Shown one piece after another: positions 10,318 through 19,323 of a stretch of 64,000 nt of DNA; the stretch's first letter is position 1, and each line of letters begins with the position of its first letter. Source of the stretch: a bacterium (GTDB lineage: Bacteria; Patescibacteriota; Saccharimonadia; Saccharimonadales; UBA4665); NCBI GenBank assembly GCA_021850865.1, contig JAJZKN010000003.1, forward strand, positions 1 to 64,000, written 5' to 3'. The position numbers and the translations under genes are program-made. The notes under the pieces were generated by a model. It was not told the origin of the DNA, did no database searches, and saw nothing but the letters and a program-made list of their open reading frames with translations.

Positions 10318-13245
10318 CTAGGGGCTATTAACGGAAGAGGGTGCGGTAGTCTGTGGCGTATAAATATCTGTCATTAAGTTAGTTTTAGTTGTTTGGTAAA
10401 GCACGCTGTCGGTTACGGTCGCCGTAACGTTAACATTACCCGATGAAGTCGGTAAATAATAATAGGTAACCGCCGCCGGAGAAGAACTAACACTAAAGAC
10501 TTTAACAGATACTCCATTGATACTGATAGTGACTGTGCCGCCGAACTTACCGCCTCCAAGCGGATGGGTTCCCTGAATGGCCGTAACGGTGATCGCGCAG
10601 CCTTTACCGCTATTGTCCATATTGGTGCATTGTCCGGGTGTCGTCAGAATTAATTGCGGGGGGCTATCGCTACAGCTATGAATCGTATCATAGGCACTAG
10701 CTGATTTAGTTGTTTGGTTCTGATTTGGCGGGTAGAATATATCGACAGAAAAATTATTAGGGTTAGCATCTGATACGGTCTCTCTAGCGTCTGCGGGTGT
10801 ACAGCTAGTCGCCAATGCCCCGGAGACTTTATCGATAACCCGGCTGCCGACGTTATTGCCGTTGCCGATATACCAACTGGGGAAAAGATCCTTGCTGGGA
10901 CCGGGTTCCTCTGAGCCTAAGCCGACATGGACCCGTTGAACATATGCCGGTAAAACCTTAATGCCCGGTGGCTGCACCCAGTTAACCGGTTTGCCGCCAA
11001 GTGCCGATAGCGACTGTTCCATGAGACCGCGAGTTAACGGTTCGGTAATTCTTTCCATCTGGCCTTCGGCTAATGGTTTATTCCGGTTGTGATACCCCAC
11101 CCAACTAACTACCGCATACTGTGTGGTCCAAGCGGTCATTAGCCCTTCGAAATTATAGTTCGTAGTACCGGTCTTAATTGCAATATTCCAACCGTTGTAG
11201 CGCTGAAACTTATAGCCGCCTCGGGAAAGAGGCGTGCAATTGATGGCTGTACAGTAGCCGGGCAAATAAGTAGCTCTTGGGTCGGACAAAATATTGTCAA
11301 TGATGAAAGCGGCATCTTTTCTGACTACCTGCGTGCCCTGAGGCTGCTTCCATTGGTAAATGGTTTGTCCAGCCGCATTGGTGATCCGTAAGATATAACT
11401 TTGGGGAACTTCATTACCTAAACGGGCTAGAGAGGTGTCGCCGTTTACTTGGGCATCGATAGGCAAATAAGCGCCGTCGCCGATTCCGGCGGATGCGTAG
11501 CAGGGGGTTTGTTCGTTTTTGCCGGCTGTCTCAACGTTGACTCCTGGCACAAAGCATTTGTAGGCGTTCGGATAACCGGTCAAGGCATCGACGTTGCCGA
11601 CAAACTTCTGCACAGAATTAACGTAATCAGGACTGGTGTCGCCGGGAATTGCTTCCATTACTGACTTTAGCGCCGGTACGTTGCGTGAACCTCCCAGCGC
11701 ATAGCGGATGGTCTCCGCGCCGGGATAACGGAAGTCATAGTCTTCGGCGCAATTACCTCCGTTAAGTGGTGTATTTTTATTAGTACAGGGGTATCCAGGG
11801 ATCGGACCTTGAGAATCGTAAAGCACCGATCCGGCTCCGACATTGTTATGGTCGTTAATTAAGGTAACATAGTTAAACGGTTTAATACTGGATCCCGGTG
11901 AGATGTTTATATTCGCATAGTTGATCTGCCCGTAATTTGGATTAAAAAAGTTAGTACCACCGACTAACGCCAAAACTTGTCCGGTGTGCACATCTTCTTC
12001 AATGACCGCTTCTTCGTCAGCGCCGGTACTTTCAATATTCGGAATATTATTAGCAATGTCAGTCTCAGCCATATGCTGTAAGTTGAGATTCAGGGTTGTA
12101 GTAACTTTCCAGCCGCCGCGGCTGACCGTTGTCGCTCCATACATATTATCCAGTTGTTGTTTCGCAACCATAACAAAATATGGCGCCTGAATATTGTTAT
12201 ATTTGCCGGACAGCGGAAAGACCTGACTTAAGATATTCACCTGCTTCGCCTGATTCTCCTGGGACACAGTTATATAACCCTGCTGGTGCATTAGCATTAA
12301 AATATAATCCATCCGGCCAAACAGAGCACTCTGGCTGAACGTGTCGGCGGCTTCCGGATTAAACCTGGTACTCCCATAAGGTGAATAGTAACTTGGCGCT
12401 TGGGGTAATGCCGCCAGCATAGCTGCTTGCGCCAAGCTTAAATTAGTCGCCGAAGTATGAAAATAATCTTCGGCTGCCGCCTGGACTCCATAATCAATCC
12501 CGCCGTAAGGGGCGATGTTTAAGTAGCCAGTCAGAATTTGGTTTTTGGTATATTCCCGGTTTACTTCAATAGCTAGAATCAGTTCTTTAATCTTGCGGGT
12601 AATTGTCCGGTTGTTAGTCCATCCCTCGTTAAGCTTGACCAGTTGTTGGGTAATTGTCGAACCGCCCTGCAGCGAACTGCTGCTATGTAGCGCGTCGTGA
12701 TAGGCCGCCCGAATAATTCCCTTAAGATCAAAAGCGCCTTCATGGTAAAAGTTCTTATCTTCAATGGCCACCGTCGCTTCACGCATATACGGCGATATTT
12801 GATTATATCGTACCGGTATCCGCTTAACGGCATTGTAATCCTGCCAGAGAAGTACCTTGCCGGTTCGGTCGTAATAGCTGATACTTCCGCCAAGATTCTG
12901 ACCGGAAATATTCGACAGCGCCGGCAAGTCCTTACGAAAATAAGCAAATAAACCGATCGTGACTAAAAATACCAGAACAATAGTTACGCCAACAACTTTA
13001 AGGCCCATTATGGCGCCGTCCCGCGAAAACCAAAATTTGACTAAATGACGCGGCCGCATTCTGGCCAATAATCGCTTAAACCGGGCTTTCGGCAATGAGG
13101 CTAAGTATTCAGCTTTGCTAGCCTGACGAGCGGCTTGACGTTCCTTGTGTCGATTGGTCAGAGAGCTGTTTAATCTTATCGAGTCGTTGCTAGTGCTACG
13201 TTTGCGCTTCCTTGGCCGGCTTACCTCGGTTTTGCTTTTTACCAT
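10318..13245 (-). CDS. Class A penicillin-binding protein (GT51 transglycosylase plus transpeptidase) with C-terminal extension
   Basis: EDKNFYHEGAFDLKGIIRA, QGGSTITQQLVK, SPGSSIKPF (SxxK), SRN, KTGTT. Confidence 0.95.
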   Translation of the reverse strand: MVKSKTEVSRPRKRKRSTSNDSIRLNSSLTNRHKERQAARQASKAEYLASLPKARFKRLLARMRPRHLVKFWFSRDGAIMGLKVVGVTIVLVFLVTIGLFAYFRKDLPALSNISGQNLGGSISYYDRTGKVLLWQDYNAVKRIPVRYNQISPYMREATVAIEDKNFYHEGAFDLKGIIRAAYHDALHSSSSLQGGSTITQQLVKLNEGWTNNRTITRKIKELILAIEVNREYTKNQILTGYLNIAPYGGIDYGVQAAAEDYFHTSATNLSLAQAAMLAALPQAPSYYSPYGSTRFNPEAADTFSQSALFGRMDYILMLMHQQGYITVSQENQAKQVNILSQVFPLSGKYNNIQAPYFVMVAKQQLDNMYGATTVSRGGWKVTTTLNLNLQHMAETDIANNIPNIESTGADEEAVIEEDVHTGQVLALVGGTNFFNPNYGQINYANINISPGSSIKPFNYVTLINDHNNVGAGSVLYDSQGPIPGYPCTNKNTPLNGGNCAEDYDFRYPGAETIRYALGGSRNVPALKSVMEAIPGDTSPDYVNSVQKFVGNVDALTGYPNAYKCFVPGVNVETAGKNEQTPCYASAGIGDGAYLPIDAQVNGDTSLARLGNEVPQSYILRITNAAGQTIYQWKQPQGTQVVRKDAAFIIDNILSDPRATYLPGYCTAINCTPLSRGGYKFQRYNGWNIAIKTGTTNYNFEGLMTAWTTQYAVVSWVGYHNRNKPLAEGQMERITEPLTRGLMEQSLSALGGKPVNWVQPPGIKVLPAYVQRVHVGLGSEEPGPSKDLFPSWYIGNGNNVGSRVIDKVSGALATSCTPADARETVSDANPNNFSVDIFYPPNQNQTTKSASAYDTIHSCSDSPPQLILTTPGQCTNMDNSGKGCAITVTAIQGTHPLGGGKFGGTVTISINGVSVKVFSVSSSPAAVTYYYLPTSSGNVNVTATVTDSVLYQTTKTNLMTDIYTPQTTAPSSVNSP

Positions 13246-13343
13246 TTTAATTAATATGTCCCCAAAGCTTAAATACGACTTTGATAAAAGGTTAATAACA
13301 TCTTTAGTAATACGCCTAAAATCACCGAAATAGGCTATCCCCG

Positions 13344-13372
13344 AATAACGCCTTTAATTATAGGGCGTTATT
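13344..13372. repeat. 9-bp perfect inverted repeat AATAACGCC-N11-GGCGTTATT in the pbp/tyrS divergent intergenic region
   Basis: Arms 13344-13352 and 13364-13372. Confidence 0.7.
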
Positions 13373-13424
13373 GCTAAAATAGGTATAACGAATTAATGCT
13401 TCAAGGATGGCAATTTTTAAAATA

Positions 13425-14675
13425 ATGAAACTGAGTGAAGAGCTGCAATGGCGCGGCTTCGTTAACCAAACGACGCTAACCGACATGGGAGAACTGGATA
13501 AGCGGCAATTTAACTTCTACTTCGGCGTTGATCCTAGCTCCGATTCGATGCAGGTAGGTAATCTGGCAATGGTTATGATGCTTCGACATTTTATTCGATA
13601 TGGGCATAAAGCAGTCTTGCTGGTCGGAGGGGCGACCGGCCTGATAGGCGATCCGGACGGGAAAGCCAGCGAACGTTCACTATTGCCAAAGGAAACAATT
13701 GACGCTAATAAGCGCTCGATTATTGGCCAGTATAATCACCTGTTCGACAATCAAAAAATCCGGGTAGTAGATAATTATGATTGGTTCAAGGATTTAAATT
13801 ACTTGGATTTGCTTCGGGATATCGGCAAACATGTTCCCCTAAGACAGATGCTGGCCAGAGAATTCGTACAGTCACGTTTAGGTGAGGATGGCAACGGAAT
13901 CAGCTACGCCGAATTTAGCTACGTGTTGATTCAAGCTTATGATTTCTGGTATTTGCATCAGCAGTATCAAGTAAATTTACAGTTGTGCGGCTCGGATCAA
14001 TGGGGAAACAGTATTGCCGGAGTCGACTTGATCCGCCGCTTATCTGGAGCGGAAGCGCATGTCTACTCCGGTCCATTAATCGTCAACCCTCAGACCGGTG
14101 TCAAATTCGGTAAGACCGAAGCTGGAGCCATTTGGCTTGACCCGAACAAAACCTCTGCACTCAGCTTCTATCAGTTCTGGGTTAATGTCGATGATGCCGG
14201 AGTTGAATATTATCTGAAGATATATACCGATTACGATAAAACACAAATAGACACAATAATGGAGCACCACCGTCAGCAGCCTAAAGTTCGCCACGCCCAG
14301 TTTGCGCTTGCCGACGCCGTAACGGCTTTGGTTCATAGCCAACAAAAGGCCGACGCCGCCAAAAACATTACCCGCTATTTGATTGGCCAAAGCGAGATTG
14401 CGGACGCCGATGAGGCGACACTTAAACGAATCAAGGACGAACTTGCGCACATAAAGGCGGCTCCCGGGACTAAAATTACCCAAGCGCTGGTAGAATCGGG
14501 GCTAGCGAGCTCAGTGTCGGCGGCCAAGCAACTGCTGAAAAGCGGAGCGATTTACTTAAACAATGTTCGGGCTACAAACGAAACTATCGACCAAGCCGAT
14601 TTTACAGAGGGCCGATTGCTGCTCCGCCGCGGTAAAGCCTATAAAGACACGGCACTGGTCGAGCAAGCGCCATAG
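13425..14675 (+). CDS. tyrS: Tyrosyl-tRNA synthetase
   Basis: FYFGVDPSSDSMQVGNL (HIGH region), KFGKTEAGAIWLD (KMSKS equivalent), S4 domain. Start at 13425 (MKLSEELQWRG) preferred over the ORF-track start 13407. Confidence 0.94.
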   Translation: MKLSEELQWRGFVNQTTLTDMGELDKRQFNFYFGVDPSSDSMQVGNLAMVMMLRHFIRYGHKAVLLVGGATGLIGDPDGKASERSLLPKETIDANKRSIIGQYNHLFDNQKIRVVDNYDWFKDLNYLDLLRDIGKHVPLRQMLAREFVQSRLGEDGNGISYAEFSYVLIQAYDFWYLHQQYQVNLQLCGSDQWGNSIAGVDLIRRLSGAEAHVYSGPLIVNPQTGVKFGKTEAGAIWLDPNKTSALSFYQFWVNVDDAGVEYYLKIYTDYDKTQIDTIMEHHRQQPKVRHAQFALADAVTALVHSQQKADAAKNITRYLIGQSEIADADEATLKRIKDELAHIKAAPGTKITQALVESGLASSVSAAKQLLKSGAIYLNNVRATNETIDQADFTEGRLLLRRGKAYKDTALVEQAP

Positions 14676-14677
14676 AT

Positions 14678-14686
14678 TGTTACTTT
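14678..14686 (+). promoter_or_regulatory. Extended -10 promoter of recG (TGT TACTTT)
   Basis: TACTTT ends 7 nt before the ATG at 14694. Confidence 0.4.
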
Positions 14687-14693
14687 AATAGAT

Positions 14694-16736
14694 ATGCAAG
14701 TAAAACTCAGCGATCCGATAGAGTCATTAAAAGGAATCGGTCCCGCTCGTGTCAGTGTCTTAAAAAAGAAAAATATTTTAACTGTCAGTGATCTGCTGTT
14801 TTATTTCCCCAGACGCTACCAGGACTATAGCCAGATAATACCAGTAGCTAAATTAAAACCCGGCCAAGTGACTATTAAAGCCAAGATAAACAATGCCCGA
14901 ACCCGATATGCCCGCCGTGGCATCGTGCTAACTGAAGCAATCGCCAGCGATACGACGGACAGCGTAAGGATAATCTGGTTTAATCAACCCTACCGGCAGA
15001 AATCATTAATAGCTGACCAGGAATACTATATTTCCGGCCAGTACAAATTAAGCCGCTCCCGCTACAGTCTGACCAATCCGGTAATTGAGCCTGTGGGTGC
15101 AATGATGCTAAACAGCGCTAGAATCGTTCCGGTTTATCCTGAAAGCAAAAACTTAACCTCATTGGTGCTGCGCAAAGCGGTAGCCGCCGCCCTGGACTAC
15201 GTACCCTTAATTAAAGAAACCCTGCCTCCGGATATTGTCGATGAATTAAATTTAATGCCTCTAAGTAGTGCCGTCAAAGCCATACACTTTCCCGAGAATC
15301 AGGCCGAACTGGACACTGCCATCAAACGGTTTAATTTTGATGAGTTATTTCCGTTATTACTGGCCAATGAGCTTAATAAGCGCGATTTAAGCACGACATC
15401 CGCGCTCGAGGTCCGCTTTAATCAACAGTTGGCTAAAAAATTTGTTTCGCAACTGCCATTTGAGTTGAGCGACGACCAGCGCCGGGTTATTTGGCGGATA
15501 TATTTGGATATGCAACAGCCGGTCCCCATGAATCGTTTGGTCGAAGGTGATGTCGGCAGCGGCAAGACCGTCGTAGCAGTAATGGCCGCGGTTATGGCAC
15601 TAGCCGAGGGATTTAAGGTTGCTTATTTGGCGCCGACTGAGCTGCTGGCCAAACAGCAGTACGAAACGATCGTTAGACTGCTTAAGCCTTTGTCGCTTTC
15701 CGAGAACGCAGTTTTTTTGAGCGGCAGCCTAAATAAAAAAGAAAAACAGCAGGCGCTAAAGACAATTAACCTGCTGAGCTCAGCGTTTATTATCGGTACG
15801 CATAGTTTGCTTTATAGCGACGTCAACTGGAGTAATTTGGCCTTACTGATTGTCGACGAACAGCATCGTTTTGGCGTTGATCAGCGCATGGAACTGAAAA
15901 AACACAGCCAACATTTGCCGCACTTTCTTAGCTTAACCGCCACGCCGATTCCTCGGTCATTGGCGTTGACCGCCTTGTCCGATTTGAGTCTATCCCGGTT
16001 GGTGACAATGCCCTCCGGTCGGCAACCGATTGACACGTCATTAGTTGCACCCTCTTCTTTTGATTCATTTCTGAAAAATCTTAAGAATGAAATAAATAAC
16101 GGCCGGCAGGCCTATATTGTCTGCCCCTATATCAATCCGGCCCCCGATCAGGACAAAAAAATATCAGTTCTCGAAACTTATGCCGAATACAGCCGACTGC
16201 TGCCTAAACTAAAAATCGGGCTAGTACACGGCCAAATGTCCGGAGACGATCAGGAGTCAGTTATGCGCAAATTTTACCTCAACGAAATAAATATTTTAGT
16301 GGCAACCAGTGTAATAGAGGTGGGCCTGGATGTGCCTAATGCATCAGTAATGGCTGTCTACGGGCCGGAACGGTTTGGACTGGCACAGCTACACCAGCTA
16401 CGCGGCCGGGTAGGCCGGGGAAAGCATAAGAGCTACTGCCATTTAATATTATCCGATGCTAGCGATCCCAACATTCGTCTGAGAAGTTTTGCCCAGATAA
16501 GCGACGGTTTTCGGCTAAGCGAATTAGATTTAAAGATACGGGGGCCAGGTGCCGTCTATGGAAAACTGCAACACGGTAAAACCGGTATGAACTGGCTGCT
16601 TCTCGACGACCAACATACAATCCGTCTTTGCCGTCAGGCTATTGAGATCGTTTTAAGCAAAAAACTCGATCTGCTAAAATACAAGGACTTAGCACAGCAA
16701 GTTAAAGACGCTCAGAGCCTAACCTACTTAAACTAA
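14694..16736 (+). CDS. recG: ATP-dependent DNA helicase RecG
   Basis: GDVGSGKTVVAVMAA, DEQHRFGVDQR, LTATPIPRSLAL, QLRGRVGRG. Confidence 0.97.
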   Translation: MQVKLSDPIESLKGIGPARVSVLKKKNILTVSDLLFYFPRRYQDYSQIIPVAKLKPGQVTIKAKINNARTRYARRGIVLTEAIASDTTDSVRIIWFNQPYRQKSLIADQEYYISGQYKLSRSRYSLTNPVIEPVGAMMLNSARIVPVYPESKNLTSLVLRKAVAAALDYVPLIKETLPPDIVDELNLMPLSSAVKAIHFPENQAELDTAIKRFNFDELFPLLLANELNKRDLSTTSALEVRFNQQLAKKFVSQLPFELSDDQRRVIWRIYLDMQQPVPMNRLVEGDVGSGKTVVAVMAAVMALAEGFKVAYLAPTELLAKQQYETIVRLLKPLSLSENAVFLSGSLNKKEKQQALKTINLLSSAFIIGTHSLLYSDVNWSNLALLIVDEQHRFGVDQRMELKKHSQHLPHFLSLTATPIPRSLALTALSDLSLSRLVTMPSGRQPIDTSLVAPSSFDSFLKNLKNEINNGRQAYIVCPYINPAPDQDKKISVLETYAEYSRLLPKLKIGLVHGQMSGDDQESVMRKFYLNEINILVATSVIEVGLDVPNASVMAVYGPERFGLAQLHQLRGRVGRGKHKSYCHLILSDASDPNIRLRSFAQISDGFRLSELDLKIRGPGAVYGKLQHGKTGMNWLLLDDQHTIRLCRQAIEIVLSKKLDLLKYKDLAQQVKDAQSLTYLN

Positions 16737-16808
16737 GCAATTAACTTATTAATCGAGCAACGTAATTGATAGCTCCAAACGATACAAACCTAAATAGCGA
16801 TAATTAAT

Positions 16809-17642
16809 ATGTATGCCGGATCAACTTTAACCCGCGCCTCCGGTCGTTTTCTCGGAGCTCACCAAAAAATTGACAAGCTAGCCCATAAGCAGCTGGACCA
16901 ATTGATCGAAGCCAAGTGCCCGAATTTAAAATCCGGAAACTTTCCGGCGATGCGCCAAATACTGCATTTCGAAGGAGGCAATGGGCCTGACGCGATTAAA
17001 AGAAAAAGTCCGGCAAAAGATGAACCGTGGCACTACTTCCAGCCGGAAAATAAGTCCGACACTGAATTAATTGAAATAATCGACTCGCATTATCGCCGGC
17101 TGGTCGCCAGTTTGAAAATAAAAGACGAAGTTCGTTCGGCGTTTGAAGCTGCCTGGCTGGCCCACGCAATCGTAGATGGCCTAACCCCGGCACATCATTA
17201 TCCTTACGGCCAAAAAGTCGTCGAGCTGAGAGGCGGACAGGGTTTGGAATCACGTGTCAACGTTAAAGAAAAATTGCTGATGCCCGGTAAAAATCTAATT
17301 GAGCTAGCACATAACAATTGGAAATTTTGGGGACCCAAAGGTCTGTTTATGACGCACGCCGCATTTGAAATCGGATTTGCCACTCTTATAAAGCCACTGC
17401 GTAGCTGTGGTTTAAGATTAGTTGATTGTGAACCTGATCGAATTAACGCCGCAAGTTTAGCTGGCTGGTACCGGAAAGTTGCCTTATCGATCACCGATCT
17501 GCATCTTTACGATCGTTTCTATAAACAAGGCTGGACCCGCCAACTGGCTAAAGACGCGCGTAAGACTCTTTTTCCGGTACTGGTAAAAACTGTCGCTTTA
17601 ACCTGGTTTGCCGCAGTATGCGAAGCTTCGAAGGATGAATAG
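16809..17642 (+). CDS. Zinc-dependent phospholipase C / P1 nuclease-like fold protein (predicted)
   Basis: HAIVD (HxxxD) + TPAHH + HAAFE (HxxxE) ligand pattern; no signal peptide. Confidence 0.55.
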   Translation: MYAGSTLTRASGRFLGAHQKIDKLAHKQLDQLIEAKCPNLKSGNFPAMRQILHFEGGNGPDAIKRKSPAKDEPWHYFQPENKSDTELIEIIDSHYRRLVASLKIKDEVRSAFEAAWLAHAIVDGLTPAHHYPYGQKVVELRGGQGLESRVNVKEKLLMPGKNLIELAHNNWKFWGPKGLFMTHAAFEIGFATLIKPLRSCGLRLVDCEPDRINAASLAGWYRKVALSITDLHLYDRFYKQGWTRQLAKDARKTLFPVLVKTVALTWFAAVCEASKDE

Positions 17643-17647
17643 ACCCT

Positions 17648-18184
17648 ATGCGCATTATTGCCGGCAGCTTAGGCGGTAGACTAATCAAGGCTCCGCCTAG
17701 CGGTCCAACCAAGCCAATGAGTGAAAAGCTGCGTGGAGCGTTGTTTTCGGCCCTCGGGGATATCAGCAAAATGAGTATCCTGGATGCTTTTTCTGGCAGT
17801 GGGGCGATTGCTCTGGAAAGTTATTCGCGGGGCGCAAAAAGCGTAGTGGCGGTGGATAGCTCAGCTGCCGCCGTCAGCATAATTAAAGCTAACGCCATCT
17901 CACTTAACGTGTACGGGGCCGAACTCAAAGTCGTCAATGCCGATGTCGGGCGTTGGGCGGACTACTGTGAGAGTAAATTTGATTTAATTATTGCCGATCC
18001 GCCGTACAACAAGCCACAACCCGACGCCGTCTCTAAACTAAGCCGACTGCTTAACCCAAACGGGCATTTAGTCTTGTCCTGGCCGCCGAAAACTCAACTG
18101 CCAAATTTAACCAATTTAGAGTTACTGAAAACGAAAAAATACGGGGATGCCAGCTTAACTTATTTTTGTTTGGTGCGGCGCTAA
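17648..18184 (+). CDS. rsmD: 16S rRNA (guanine(966)-N(2))-methyltransferase RsmD
   Basis: MRIIAGSLGGRLIKAP...R.ALFSALG, LDAFSGSGAIALES, DPPYNKP. Confidence 0.95.
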   Translation: MRIIAGSLGGRLIKAPPSGPTKPMSEKLRGALFSALGDISKMSILDAFSGSGAIALESYSRGAKSVVAVDSSAAAVSIIKANAISLNVYGAELKVVNADVGRWADYCESKFDLIIADPPYNKPQPDAVSKLSRLLNPNGHLVLSWPPKTQLPNLTNLELLKTKKYGDASLTYFCLVRR

Positions 18185-18186
18185 TG

Positions 18187-18924
18187 CTAGTCGGTTTTTT
18201 GTTTACCGTCTACGGAACTCACCTTAGAGTCTTTGATGATCTCAGCGTAACGAAGAGCCGGCATAAATAGCATCGTATAGGATAATATTACAGCCGCAAT
18301 GCTACAGATAATATTTATCTCTTGAAACAGTTTCAAAATGAAGCTAACAGGCAAAATTAAGCCGTATAACGAATAAATAGAGACCTCATAATTCTTGGTA
18401 CCGGACGCGGCTAATTTAAAAACCTTCATTAATGAAAGTTTCGGGTTGTCGAGCACGTAATAAGGCACGAAAATAAAGCGCCTAAGTAACAAGACGCCAG
18501 GAACAATAAGCAAAACAAAACCTATGATAATTACCAGCAAAGACAGTAGAGAGGCCAATATTAATTTGATCATTGTTTTAATACCGATACGGTAGCATTC
18601 GATAATCGATACCGGCTTACCTTGAAGTGATGTCCGGCTTCGAAAATAAAGCGACGGACCGTAATTTATTAGTGCGCCGATTAATGCCACAGCGATCAAA
18701 CCCAGCCCGATTGCCTGGTGTAAGTGGATTACCTGACCGAAAGAAGTTAGTGCTTTGCCGGCATATAGCTGACCGAGAATCAGTAGTAATGTCGGGATAA
18801 AAAATAAAATAGTTATCTGTTCAATAGACTTTAGTGCAAGCTTAAAGCTAATGCCAAATAAACTCCCGACAGGCGCAAGTAAACGCTGGTTATTAATCGG
18901 TGGTGTCAACTGCTTGCTGTTCAT
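18187..18924 (-). CDS. Polytopic integral membrane protein of unknown function
   Basis: Multiple hydrophobic helices (ITILFFIPTLLLILGQLYAG, LLSLLVIIIGFVLLIVPGVLLLRRFIF). Confidence 0.75.
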   Translation of the reverse strand: MNSKQLTPPINNQRLLAPVGSLFGISFKLALKSIEQITILFFIPTLLLILGQLYAGKALTSFGQVIHLHQAIGLGLIAVALIGALINYGPSLYFRSRTSLQGKPVSIIECYRIGIKTMIKLILASLLSLLVIIIGFVLLIVPGVLLLRRFIFVPYYVLDNPKLSLMKVFKLAASGTKNYEVSIYSLYGLILPVSFILKLFQEINIICSIAAVILSYTMLFMPALRYAEIIKDSKVSSVDGKQKTD

Positions 18925-19030
18925 TGTCTCACAAAAGCCAACCTGACGAATGTGCTTAACATATTCAACTCAGTATAGCCTAAATAAGCTGATAATGTTA
19001 TGTTTTACTAGAGTGACATTACGATAAATC

Positions 19031-19114
19031 GCGCGGGTGGCGAAATGGTAGACGCACTAGCCTTAGGAGCTAGCGGGGAAACCCATGGAGGTTCAAGTCC
19101 TCTCCCGCGCACCA
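19031..19114 (+). tRNA. tRNA-Leu (anticodon TAG), CCA encoded
   Basis: Acceptor GCGCGGG/CCCGCGC, GGTTCAAGTCC T arm, anticodon stem CTAGC-CTTAGGA-GCTAG, long variable arm. Confidence 0.95.
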
Positions 19115-19118
19115 CATT

Positions 19119-19158
19119 AAGAAATTAATACACAACAAATGTACTATATTAGTTTCTT
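19119..19158 (+). terminator. AT-rich hairpin downstream of tRNA-Leu (possible 3' processing or termination signal)
   Basis: AAGAAATTAATA / TATTAGTTTCTT, 12-bp stem with one G-U pair, 16-nt loop. Confidence 0.4.
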
Positions 19159-19227
19159 TGCAAAATTTTTACTTAAAACAGGTCATAGATAATAATTCAG
19201 AATAGACCGTAAAATTTTCGCATTGTT

Positions 19228-19256
19228 TTGACGGCATAATTTTTAAGAGACATAAT
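19228..19256 (+). promoter_or_regulatory. hisS promoter TTGACG-17-CATAAT
   Basis: Boxes at 19228-19233 and 19251-19256. Confidence 0.5.
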
Positions 19257-19323
19257 AGGACCATATCGCATGGGTGCAACCGGCAATGTAGTCTAAGACC
19301 TAGCGTAAGATAATTCTAAAGAC

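Noticed and set aside
12579-12947. 122-aa - strand ORF overlapping the PBP gene
   Set aside because: Alternate frame of the GT51 domain-coding sequence; low-complexity R/I composition.
19257-19323. T-box or leader peptide control of hisS
   Set aside because: No T-box core sequence or run of His codons seen in the 60-nt leader; the short ORF at 19270 (MGATGNVV) has no supporting features.
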